From Archangium lansingense (GTDB lineage: Bacteria; Myxococcota; Myxococcia; Myxococcales; Myxococcaceae): DNA of 64,000 nt. A model generated the notes under the pieces. That model saw nothing but the letters and a program-made list of their open reading frames with translations, was not told the origin of the DNA and did not search any database. Made by a program: the position numbers and the translations under genes. Numbering within the stretch: position 1 is the first letter of the stretch; every line of letters starts with the position of its first letter. The stretch lies in assembly GCF_026626635.1 (NCBI RefSeq), contig NZ_JAPNKA010000001.1, forward strand, positions 1,860,001-1,924,000, read 5' to 3'. Of this stretch, positions 8,826-18,278 are shown piece after piece.

Positions 8826-10937
8826 TCAACGCGGAAGGTCCTGCCTCACGGCTGCTTCAGGGGGGGATGGCAAGGTGATGGCGAAGGTAGTTCCCTCATT
8901 CTCAGTGCTATCAAACTCCAGTGTGCCCGCATGCCGTTTGGTGATGATGCCATGACTGAGCGACAGCCCTAGCCCGATCCCTTCCCCAGGCCGCTTTGTT
9001 GTGAAGAACGGTTCAAAGATCTTTTCGCGAACCGCTGCCGGAATCCCGGTCCCGTTGTCCTGGATGCGAATCACCACACGGCCGTCCTGGTGGAGGGTGG
9101 AAATGCGAACGGCCGGGACATATCCGCTGAGCCCCTTCTTGTGCTGCTCGCCGACGGCATGGAAGGCGTTGAGCAGAAGGTTCAGCAGTGCGCGCCCTAG
9201 CTCCTGAGGAATGACCTCGACCAGGGGGAGTCCCGGCTCGAGAACCCGCTCCACCGAGACATGGAATCCGGACCGCTGGCCCTTTGTGTCCTGAAGGACG
9301 AGTCCGATGTGATCCTCGATGAGCCGGTTGAGGTCGACCATACACCGCGCTCCTGGCCGCACGGTTGAATGCTCCAGCATGCTGCGGACAATTCCATCCG
9401 CGCGTTTTCCATGCTCGGCAATCTTCTGGGCTGTCTGTCTGAAGTCGCTGGCGAGCACCTCCAGGTCAGCCTGCTTGTCTGCTGGCAAGCTCTTGAGTTC
9501 TTGCAACAACTCATCCGTCATATCCACCAGCGAGAGCGAGAAGTTGTTGACGAAGTTGAGCGGGTTCTTGATTTCATGCGCAATTCCCGCCGCAAGCTGC
9601 CCCATTGAAGCCAGCTTCTCCGCCTGAACAAGCTGCTCTTGCTTGCGGAGAATCTCCTCATTGGCCTGCCGGAGCTCGATACTCCGCAACCGGTAGATCT
9701 CGCCCTCGAGCGCCTGGCGCCTGGCCGCCTCGCTCTCTTTCCTGGCCTCGTTGATTCGGTTTGCCAGCGCAAGCGCAAATAGAATCATTTCCACTGACGA
9801 GCCAATCATGACGAGGTGCCGGGTAACGAAGCTTGCAGGCAGCCACCCTTGATTGGAGATGGGAACAAGAACAACGGCCATGCAGAGCGTACTCCAGCCA
9901 GCAAGGAAGAAGCGCGCTGGCTGGAAGCCACGCCTCCAAACGACAATAGAAACCACGAGCAGCAACGGCCCAGACACCAGAGCCAATGTATTCCCAATGA
10001 TGAGTGACATTCGAACCGGCACGAACGCAGCAAGCAGCATCGAGACGCCGCAGGCTGCAACCCATACGCGCAGGAGCCGATCCAGCTTGGGCACCGTTCT
10101 GGAGGTATGCAAGAACGAGCGCGCGAACAGCACAACGAACAGCCCCCCAAGATGCGCAAGAGACTGAGGGATCCGCACCAGCCAGGGGCCACCATCGGGA
10201 AGGTATTCGTAGCCAATCCCTGAAAATCTCAACAGGATGAAATGGCCGAAGAAAACGATATAGAGAACGTAGTAGAGGTATGCCCGGTCCTTCAGAAAGA
10301 CGTACAAGACCGCGTTGAACAGCACCATGCTGGCCAGTATGCCGGCGTAGATCCACCATGGAACCAGGAGGGATGCAGCGACTCGTGTCAGCTTGTCGCC
10401 AGTCAGGATTTCCACGGGCAGCTTCATGAGGGACGAAGTTTGAACACGGATGTAGACGGTGACCGGTTCGGGGCTGGCCTCAGGCAGGTGGAAAGCATGA
10501 AATCGGTGGGCGACCTCCCGCCTGGCCCATGGAACCTGCGCCCCACCACGCCGGACATCAAAAGACCCGTCTGGCCGCTGAAAGTAGACGTCTATATGCT
10601 CCAGGGGCGCGTCCATCACAACCAGGACCCAGCGCCGTTCTGGTGCCAGATCCTTTCTGAGATAGGAGAAGCGCACCCAGTAGGCGCTCCGCGAGAAACC
10701 ATAGGTCGGCGGGTCCATCGACGAGCGGATGAAGCGATGGGCAAACTCGGCCCGAGATACATCCCCGATGGTCAAGGCCTGAGACTCATCCTCCAATACG
10801 AACAGGCTCTGCCCGACGTGCCAGATGTCTTGTGTGCCGTCCACCACGACATCCGGTTGAGCCGCAAAGGAGGCTGACACGCTGATGAAGAACAGAAAGA
10901 GCGCGATTGTCTTGGGCCTTCTCAAGCACTTCACCAT
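8826..10937 (-). CDS. 7TMR-DISM sensor histidine kinase
   Basis: Membrane sensor kinase of 703 residues from the ATG at 10937. An N-terminal signal or anchor (about 8-26) precedes a periplasmic 7TMR-DISM extracellular domain (about 35-175), seven membrane helices (about 190-395), a coiled linker, and the kinase core. The H-box [15 protein letters not shown] puts the phospho-acceptor at H454; the ATPase lobe shows an N-box ([14 protein letters not shown]), G1 DNGTGIP, F-box EPFFTTK and G2 GIGLGLSLS. No response regulator lies nearby, so it is an orphan kinase. Its codons contain noticeably more A/T third positions than flanking genes, suggesting recent acquisition. It is convergent with the DUF2381 gene, 37 bp apart. 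Confidence 0.9.
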   Translation of the reverse strand: MVKCLRRPKTIALFLFFISVSASFAAQPDVVVDGTQDIWHVGQSLFVLEDESQALTIGDVSRAEFAHRFIRSSMDPPTYGFSRSAYWVRFSYLRKDLAPERRWVLVVMDAPLEHIDVYFQRPDGSFDVRRGGAQVPWARREVAHRFHAFHLPEASPEPVTVYIRVQTSSLMKLPVEILTGDKLTRVAASLLVPWWIYAGILASMVLFNAVLYVFLKDRAYLYYVLYIVFFGHFILLRFSGIGYEYLPDGGPWLVRIPQSLAHLGGLFVVLFARSFLHTSRTVPKLDRLLRVWVAACGVSMLLAAFVPVRMSLIIGNTLALVSGPLLLVVSIVVWRRGFQPARFFLAGWSTLCMAVVLVPISNQGWLPASFVTRHLVMIGSSVEMILFALALANRINEARKESEAARRQALEGEIYRLRSIELRQANEEILRKQEQLVQAEKLASMGQLAAGIAHEIKNPLNFVNNFSLSLVDMTDELLQELKSLPADKQADLEVLASDFRQTAQKIAEHGKRADGIVRSMLEHSTVRPGARCMVDLNRLIEDHIGLVLQDTKGQRSGFHVSVERVLEPGLPLVEVIPQELGRALLNLLLNAFHAVGEQHKKGLSGYVPAVRISTLHQDGRVVIRIQDNGTGIPAAVREKIFEPFFTTKRPGEGIGLGLSLSHGIITKRHAGTLEFDSTENEGTTFAITLPSPPEAAVRQDLPR

Positions 10938-10989
10938 GGGATTGAGCACGGAGTTGGGAGGGCAGGGGGGCACAGGAAGGGTGTCCAGC

Positions 10990-12702
10990 TCACCACGTGC
11001 CGACGCCGAGGTGCAGCCCGCCGCGGCCTTCGATTTCCTCCAGCAGCGCGGAGCCGCCGAGCGCCAGGCCATAGGCGGGCATGGACTCGGTGACGAGCCG
11101 GCCATCGTCTCGGGCGAGGTACGTCACCGGGGCCGTGAGGCGGGAGAAGCCGGAGGCGCGCAGCAGCTTCTCCGCGGAGCGGCCAATGAGGAAGGCGAGG
11201 GCGAGCTCCACCCCGTGCTCGGCGAGCAGCGCCAGCGCGCGCTGGGTGAGGCGCGTCCCCAGTCCCTGCCGCTGGTGCTCGGGCGCCACGGCGATGCCCA
11301 GGCCCGCCACCTTCACCGTGCGGCCTCCCAGCAACACCTCGCGGAAGGTGATGGTGCGGAAGCCCGCGAGCACCCCGCCTCGCCGCACCGTCACCACCCG
11401 GTCCGGCCGTGTGTCGTAGTAGTAGCGGCCCTGCACCGAGGTCTCCCCCGGGAAGCAGCGGGCCACGAGCGCGCACAGCTCCGCCTCCAGCCCCGGTGGT
11501 AGCGCTTGGGTGTCGTGCACCTCGAGCGTCTCGTCCACGCTCGCGGAGGGACGGGCCCTCCCGCGTGTCTTCACCGTCTCGTTGTAGAGCACCACCTTGT
11601 GCAACTCCACGGTGCCGCCGAAGACGGAGAGGCACAGCAAGTCCCTCAGCATCCCCTCGGCGCCCTCACCGCGGCGCAGCCCCTTGCCCCCGAGCACCCG
11701 CATGAGGCCCTGGGCCGCGTCCACCGCAGCCTCCACGCCGTGCAGCTTGATGATGGACAGGATGCCGAATACCTCTTCGCCCCGAGAGAGCGCGCCGAGC
11801 GCCGAGTCGAGCAGTGCCTCCAGTGTCTCCTCGGCCACGCGCATGCGCACCAGCCGCTCCTGAATGTACTGGTGGCGCCCCAGGGGCTCGCCGAAGGTGC
11901 GGCGCGACTGCGCGTGGGCCAGTCCGCGATCCAGACAGCGACGTACCGCCGCGAGGTACAGCACGCCGGTGAGCAGCCGCTCCTCGGTGAAGGTGGCGCG
12001 GAGCAGGCGCACGCCGTCTCCCGGCTCGCCGAGCCGCGCATCCGAGGGCAGCGTCACCCGGCGGGCAATGAGGTTGCCGGTGGCGGAGGTGGCCAGGCCC
12101 GTGAGGTCCGTCACCGGGCGCTGGTGCATGCCTGGCCAGGCCGTCTCCACCAGGAAGAGGTTCACCGCGTGCGCTGGAGGCACGCCGGCCAGCCGCGCGG
12201 AGACGATGGCCAGGTCCGCGGAGCCCACATTGGTGATGCTGCACTTGCGCGCGTCGAGCCGCAGGCCCTCCTGTACGGGCGCCACGCGTGCCCGCAGTGC
12301 GAGGATGTCCGTTCCCGCGCGCGGCTCGGTGTTGGCCAATGCGCCCACCCATTCGCCGGATAGGAGGCGGGACAGGTGCCGGGCATGCTGGGCCTCCGTG
12401 CCGGCCCGGGCCAGCAGCCGCACGCAGACGAGGTGCGCCAGCAGCGAGGTGGCCAGCCCCAGGTCTCCCGAGCCCGCGGCGAAGCCCGCGAGGGCATGCA
12501 CCGCACCGGGAAGCCCTTCGCCCCCCATGGCCGGCTCCAGGGCCACGCGGAACAGGCCCGCGTCGCCCAGCCACCGGAACGCCGCCCGGTTCAGTCCCGG
12601 GGCCACGCCTTCGCCCCCGCGCCGCTTGCGCCCTTCCTTTGTGCGCTCGGCGCGGTAACGCTCACCCAGGGTGCGGAATCGCTCGTGCAGCGCGCTCCTC
12701 AT
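10990..12702 (-). CDS. Acyl-CoA dehydrogenase-like / GNAT acetyltransferase fusion
   Basis: Two-domain protein of 570 residues. Residues 1 to about 385 form an acyl-CoA dehydrogenase fold: the flavin-binding strand ALANTEPRAGTDI (121-133), the middle beta domain, and the C-terminal helical domain with RRTFGEPLGRHQ (268-278) and GLMRVLGGKG. The usual catalytic base sits in a YEGT motif; here the position reads SVFGGTVEL (359-367), with Gly instead of Glu, so normal alpha-beta dehydrogenation is doubtful. Residues about 400-570 form a GNAT fold with the acetyl-CoA loop VAPEHQRQGLGTRL (472-485). Such a fusion could act on an acyl-thioester or carrier-bound substrate (inference). It follows the TPR gene by 64 bp and precedes the histidine kinase by 52 bp. 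Confidence 0.85.
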   Translation of the reverse strand: MRSALHERFRTLGERYRAERTKEGRKRRGGEGVAPGLNRAAFRWLGDAGLFRVALEPAMGGEGLPGAVHALAGFAAGSGDLGLATSLLAHLVCVRLLARAGTEAQHARHLSRLLSGEWVGALANTEPRAGTDILALRARVAPVQEGLRLDARKCSITNVGSADLAIVSARLAGVPPAHAVNLFLVETAWPGMHQRPVTDLTGLATSATGNLIARRVTLPSDARLGEPGDGVRLLRATFTEERLLTGVLYLAAVRRCLDRGLAHAQSRRTFGEPLGRHQYIQERLVRMRVAEETLEALLDSALGALSRGEEVFGILSIIKLHGVEAAVDAAQGLMRVLGGKGLRRGEGAEGMLRDLLCLSVFGGTVELHKVVLYNETVKTRGRARPSASVDETLEVHDTQALPPGLEAELCALVARCFPGETSVQGRYYYDTRPDRVVTVRRGGVLAGFRTITFREVLLGGRTVKVAGLGIAVAPEHQRQGLGTRLTQRALALLAEHGVELALAFLIGRSAEKLLRASGFSRLTAPVTYLARDDGRLVTESMPAYGLALGGSALLEEIEGRGGLHLGVGTW

Positions 12703-12766
12703 ACCGGCCTCCTGTCAGGCCGATTCTACACCCGGGCAGGGAGGAGGGCTGGGGCGCGCCGGTGCT

Positions 12767-13954
12767 TCAGGCCTTCGCCAGCGCCTGCTCCAGGCGGGCA
12801 GCCTCCTGTCGCACCTCATCCGTCTCGGGCAGCGGCAGGGCCAGCACCTTCTTCACCTGCTCGCGCGCCTTGGCCTGCTGGCCCGCCCGCGACAGGGCCA
12901 GGGCGAGGTTGAGCAGGGGCTCGGGCCGCTGGGGGGCGCGCCGGACAGCCTCCTCCAGCACAGTGATGGCGCGGGGGAGGTGTTGCTCCGCCGGCTCGGC
13001 GGGCATGCGCAGCAGGAGCTGGCCCAGGTTGTTCGCGGCGCGCCAGCCGTCGGGCGCCAGGCCCATGCCCGCCTCGTAGGCCGCTACCGCCTTGTCGTAC
13101 GCGGGCGGCTCCTCCGACTCGTAGCAGGTGGCCTCCGCCATCTTGAGGGACTCGTTGGACAGGCCCAGCGAGTCCATGGTGCGGCACAGGTGGAGCACCT
13201 GCTGGTACTGGCCGCGCGCCAGCATGAGCTGCGCCAGGTTGGCCTGGGCGTCAGGATCCTTGGGCCGATTCGCCGCCAGCGCCGAGGCCGCCTTGTAGGA
13301 GGCGTTCACATCGCGCAGCGCCATGCTCAGCACGGTGAGCGACGCGAGCAGTCGGGAGTTGCGGGGCAGCTCCTTGAGGCCCTTCTCCAGCACGCGCTTG
13401 GCGCCCAGCAGGTCGTCCCGCGACGCGAGCGCGTGCGTCAGGCTGAGGTACGCGGGCACGAAGCGGGGCATGTCGGTGATGGCCTGCTGCAGCGAGGCGA
13501 TGCCCTCCTCGTCCTTGCCCGCCTCGAGCTGCACCTGGCCCAGCCGGTAGCGGAATGCGGCGTTGGTGGGGGCCAGCTGCACGGCCTGGGCGAGCGCCTC
13601 CAGCGACTGCTCCGTCTTGCCCAGCTTGATGAGCATCAGCCCGCGGCCGAAGTGGGCCTCGGCGCGCTTGGGATCCTTACCGAGCGCCTGCTGATAGAGC
13701 TTGAGGGCCGGCTCGAGCTCACCCTTCTGGGCGGCCACGTTCGCGCGCACCAGCAGGGTGTCCCCGGTGGCGCCCTGGGCCTCGGCCTTGGTGACGAATT
13801 CCTCGGCCTGGGGCAGCTTGCCATCCATCAGGGCCAGCTTGGCCATGACCACCAGGGCATCCCGGTTCGTCGGCTGGCGGGCGAGCACCTTCTTCGCCTC
13901 TGCATGAGCCTGGGGCAGTTGCCCCGCCGCGAGGAGCTTCTCGAGAGGATTCAT
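12767..13954 (-). CDS. Tetratricopeptide repeat protein
   Basis: 395-residue soluble protein made almost entirely of tandem TPR-type helical hairpins, with recurring patterns such as AEAHFGRGLMLIKLGKTEQS and AAFRYRLGQVQLEAGKDEEG. TPR proteins scaffold protein complexes, so a partner-binding role is likely, but no partner can be named. No signal peptide or membrane span is seen, implying a cytoplasmic location. The ATG at 13954 is preceded by a GGGGGAG site about 10 bp away; an ATG at 13978 in the same frame is the alternative. A perfect hairpin lies between it and the upstream gene. Confidence 0.85.
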   Translation of the reverse strand: MNPLEKLLAAGQLPQAHAEAKKVLARQPTNRDALVVMAKLALMDGKLPQAEEFVTKAEAQGATGDTLLVRANVAAQKGELEPALKLYQQALGKDPKRAEAHFGRGLMLIKLGKTEQSLEALAQAVQLAPTNAAFRYRLGQVQLEAGKDEEGIASLQQAITDMPRFVPAYLSLTHALASRDDLLGAKRVLEKGLKELPRNSRLLASLTVLSMALRDVNASYKAASALAANRPKDPDAQANLAQLMLARGQYQQVLHLCRTMDSLGLSNESLKMAEATCYESEEPPAYDKAVAAYEAGMGLAPDGWRAANNLGQLLLRMPAEPAEQHLPRAITVLEEAVRRAPQRPEPLLNLALALSRAGQQAKAREQVKKVLALPLPETDEVRQEAARLEQALAKA

Positions 13955-14010
13955 GGCTGTTGAGTCTCCCCCAGGCACTGGGGGCTGTCGAGCGTGTGCT
14001 GGAAATGCAA

Positions 14011-14034
14011 AGGGCCTCGCCGAAGCGAGGCCCT
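14011..14034 (-). terminator. Perfect 10-bp hairpin with CGAA loop after the repeat-protein gene
   Basis: AGGGCCTCGC (14011-14020) pairs fully with GCGAGGCCCT (14025-14034) around a CGAA loop. On the minus strand it lies 25 bp after the stop at 14059 and is followed by TTTGCATTT, a weak T-rich tail. It probably terminates the upstream gene before the TPR gene starts at 13954. Confidence 0.65.
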
Positions 14035-14058
14035 GAGAGAACGACGAACTGAAGTGGA

Positions 14059-15000
14059 TTACCAGCCGCTGAAGACCTTCTCGGCGGCGTTCGCGATGCC
14101 ACCGCCGATGTCCTTCACGGTGTCCACGGCCTTGCCCACGTCCAGCTCGACGCCGAACTCCACGCTGGCGCCGATGCCCAGCGCCGCGCCCACGTCGAAG
14201 TTGGCCGACAGCTTGCCGTCCTGCAGGCCCACGTTGGCCTCGAACTCGGCGCCGATACCGGCGAAGGCCTCCGCGCCCACCGTGGCGGTGGCGGGACCAA
14301 TCTCCTGCGACACCTCACCGCTGGCGCGGGCGCCGGCGAACGCCTCGCCGCCCACCTGGGCCGCCACGTCGCCGTGGAGCGGATCCACCACCACCTGGCC
14401 CGTCACGCTGGCCTCGGCGCCCACGTTGCCCTCGGCCTGCCACGACGTCTTACCCACGGGGCTGTCCACGTGGCCCTCGACGGAGCCGCGCACCAGGTTG
14501 GCCTGCACCTCGGCACCGCCCGAGGCGATGACCTTGCCGTTGGCCGGGTCGAAGGCCACCGAGCCGTTGGCGCTGGCGCCGGCGGTGAGGGCCTGGCCCT
14601 CCACCGTGTTGTGGAAGGAGCCGTTCACATCACCCGAGGTGTGCGAACCCTGGAAGGCCGCCCACTCCTTGCTCACGTTGCCGGAGACCAGCTCCTGCTC
14701 GAAGCCGCTCGTCTCCAGCGTCTTCTGGGTGGCCGTCTGGCCCGGGCTGTTGGTCTGCGTGGTGCTGGTGGTGCGGCGCTGCCCGTCGATCAGCCCCTGC
14801 TCGTGCGGGTTGAGCGTCTCGCCGCGCTTCTGTTTGGCGACGGCGGCGTCGAGCTCCGCCTGGCGCGCCGGGTTGTTGTCGGCGCGGAAGTCACGCTGCA
14901 CCTCGCGGTACGCCTGATTCCGCTCCGCACCCGGCTCAGCGCGGGTCTGCGACACAGGACGGTAGCGGTTGAACTCAGCGGAACGCGAGATCGAGGTCAT
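14059..15000 (-). CDS. Ala/Gly-rich repetitive protein of unknown function
   Basis: 313 residues with two regions. Residues 1-110 are charged, Gln/Arg/Thr-rich and low in hydrophobics, with no signal peptide. From about 130 onward there are roughly three degenerate repeats of about 55-65 residues built on alternating small and hydrophobic residues, with recurring blocks like GAEAFAGIGAEFEANVG and GGEAFAGARASGEV, which predict amphipathic beta-strands. The C-terminus (LDVGKAVDTVKDIGGGI) turns helical. Similar small-residue repeat domains occur in large secreted or polymorphic toxin proteins of Actinobacteria, a resemblance recalled by eye rather than tested. It has its own hairpin terminator. 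The function is unknown. Confidence 0.75.
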   Translation of the reverse strand: MTSISRSAEFNRYRPVSQTRAEPGAERNQAYREVQRDFRADNNPARQAELDAAVAKQKRGETLNPHEQGLIDGQRRTTSTTQTNSPGQTATQKTLETSGFEQELVSGNVSKEWAAFQGSHTSGDVNGSFHNTVEGQALTAGASANGSVAFDPANGKVIASGGAEVQANLVRGSVEGHVDSPVGKTSWQAEGNVGAEASVTGQVVVDPLHGDVAAQVGGEAFAGARASGEVSQEIGPATATVGAEAFAGIGAEFEANVGLQDGKLSANFDVGAALGIGASVEFGVELDVGKAVDTVKDIGGGIANAAEKVFSGW

Positions 15001-15083
15001 GACGGGACTCCAGGGGGATTTTGGGCGAGTGCGGCGTTGAATGGGTTATCGGGGGAGGCCGCGGGAAGTTTCCTAGCCGCTGA

Positions 15084-16640
15084 TTATTTTTGCATTTCAC
15101 TGCTTTGTTCTGGGGCTTCCCCGGGAAATCCGGGCACATAGCGCTCCGGGGCCAGGATTCCGGAAGGATCAACCGCCTGCTTCAGCCGCCGCAGAAGCGC
15201 GGGCGAGTCATCTCCGGTGGGCAGGGCGTCCTCCGCCGACTGGAGGCCCAGCCGGGTTGGGTAGTACCCGGCGGTACTCAGCTCTCGCGCCAGCGCCCGG
15301 TAGCAGGCCAGGGCGCGCTCATCCTCCCCGCGCTTGTCGCGATCAAAGGCGAGGGCCACGACCAGGTAGAGGCAGCGGGGGGAGAGGGCCAGCAGCGCCA
15401 GGTTGGGCTCGAAGCCGAACATGCGGGGGATGCGGTCCGCGAGGCCCACGGCCCGCTGGGCCTCCTCACCCGTGAAGGGCACCGCCACCGAGCACCAGAT
15501 GAAGCCGCAGCGATCCCGGTCCGGGTGCGCATCCTCCGGCTTGGGTGTGCGCTTGCGCCAGTACGCCATGGCCAGGTTGATGTCGGTGGGGACTCCCTGG
15601 AAGGGGCTCTCCCCGTCCGGCGGGGGAGGGGCGAACTGCAGCGGGCGCGGCACTCCCTCGAGCGCGGCGGCCAACCGGCGCTCCAGCACCGCGCCCAGCT
15701 CCTCGTCCGGGGCATGGAGGGCACCACTGATGGCCCAGCGGCCGAAACCCTCGCGGAACTGGTCCAGGAGCCAGCCCGGCAGAGGGGTACGCCCGAGGGT
15801 CGCGGCATACGGGTACTGCTGCATCACGCTGAGCGCCTTGAGGTCGTTCCAGAAGAAGAAGCTGCTTCGCAGCGTGCCGTCGAGCGCGAGCTCCTGGAGC
15901 CTGTCCAGCCGCTCCCAGAGCTGTGCCTCTTCGTCCACCGCGCAGAAGAACTCGCGGAAGTAGGGCTGCTTGCGCGCGAGCCAGAACGTCATGCGCGTCA
16001 CCACGCCCAGCGAGGACTGGCTGAAGAGTCCGTCCAGGGAGGGGCCCACGCCCCAGCGGAAGACAGGAGCGGCCCGGGCGCCGGGGAAGCGCGCCAGCCC
16101 CGTCTCCACCCGCTCGCCTGTGGGAAGCACCACCTCCAGGGCACACACGTGCTGGAAGATGTCCGCGTGCGGCCCGCGCCCGTCGCCCCGCTCGAGCGCG
16201 TTGCCCACCATGCTGGCGTCCGGCGAGCCTCCAATGCTGGTGATGAAGAGCTGGGAGCCCTGGGCTCGGAGCCACGCATGGGCCTGACGGAAGGTGACGC
16301 CGGGCTCGACGGTGAGGTACGCGAGCTTCTCGTCATGGGCGAGGATGCGATTCATCCGGCCCAGTTCCATCAACACGCTGCCGTCCTTGGGTGGCACGCG
16401 AGAGCCGTAGCCCCAGTTGCGTCCGGCGCTTACGGGATAGACGGGGACGCGGTGCTCCTGGGCGATGCGCAGGCAGGCCTGGACCTCGGCGGTGCTCGCC
16501 GGGCGGAGGATGGCGGGGATGCGCTGGGTGGTGGCGAAGGTGGCCGTCTCCGCGGCCTTGAGGGCCTCCGGCTCGGTGACCACGTGCTCCTCACCCAGCG
16601 CGGCGCGCCAGGCGGCCAGGGCTGTTTCCAGCGCGCTCAT
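15084..16640 (-). CDS. FAD-binding oxidase of the vanillyl-alcohol oxidase type
   Basis: Flavoprotein of 518 residues. The PCMH-type FAD-binding domain covers about residues 20-220, with YPVSAGRNWGYGSR and the SIGGSPDASMVGNALERGDG block that contacts the flavin; the C-terminal half resembles the 4-cresol dehydrogenase/vanillyl-alcohol oxidase cap and ends in DPSGILAPERYVPG, the usual GlcD/VAO ending. The substrate is probably a phenolic or other alcohol, but it cannot be told from sequence. The chosen start at 16640 begins at the conserved region; an ATG at 16688 would add 16 low-complexity residues. It is divergent from sitA6 with about 160 bp between starts. Confidence 0.85.
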   Translation of the reverse strand: MSALETALAAWRAALGEEHVVTEPEALKAAETATFATTQRIPAILRPASTAEVQACLRIAQEHRVPVYPVSAGRNWGYGSRVPPKDGSVLMELGRMNRILAHDEKLAYLTVEPGVTFRQAHAWLRAQGSQLFITSIGGSPDASMVGNALERGDGRGPHADIFQHVCALEVVLPTGERVETGLARFPGARAAPVFRWGVGPSLDGLFSQSSLGVVTRMTFWLARKQPYFREFFCAVDEEAQLWERLDRLQELALDGTLRSSFFFWNDLKALSVMQQYPYAATLGRTPLPGWLLDQFREGFGRWAISGALHAPDEELGAVLERRLAAALEGVPRPLQFAPPPPDGESPFQGVPTDINLAMAYWRKRTPKPEDAHPDRDRCGFIWCSVAVPFTGEEAQRAVGLADRIPRMFGFEPNLALLALSPRCLYLVVALAFDRDKRGEDERALACYRALARELSTAGYYPTRLGLQSAEDALPTGDDSPALLRRLKQAVDPSGILAPERYVPGFPGEAPEQSSEMQK

Positions 16641-16800
16641 TGCCCGCCCCCGGACGGCGACGGGGACGGGAGTGGGGGAGGAGGGCATGGCTTCCGGCGG
16701 TGGATGCTCACGCCCCCATCATGCCAGACAGCGCGAGGGGGGCAGCATGGGTGTAAGGGGGCGTCGCGGTGCCTCTGCGCCATTGATACCCTGGGAGCGG

Positions 16801-18268
<1,468 letters not shown>

Positions 18269-18278
18269 CCCGTGCGGC

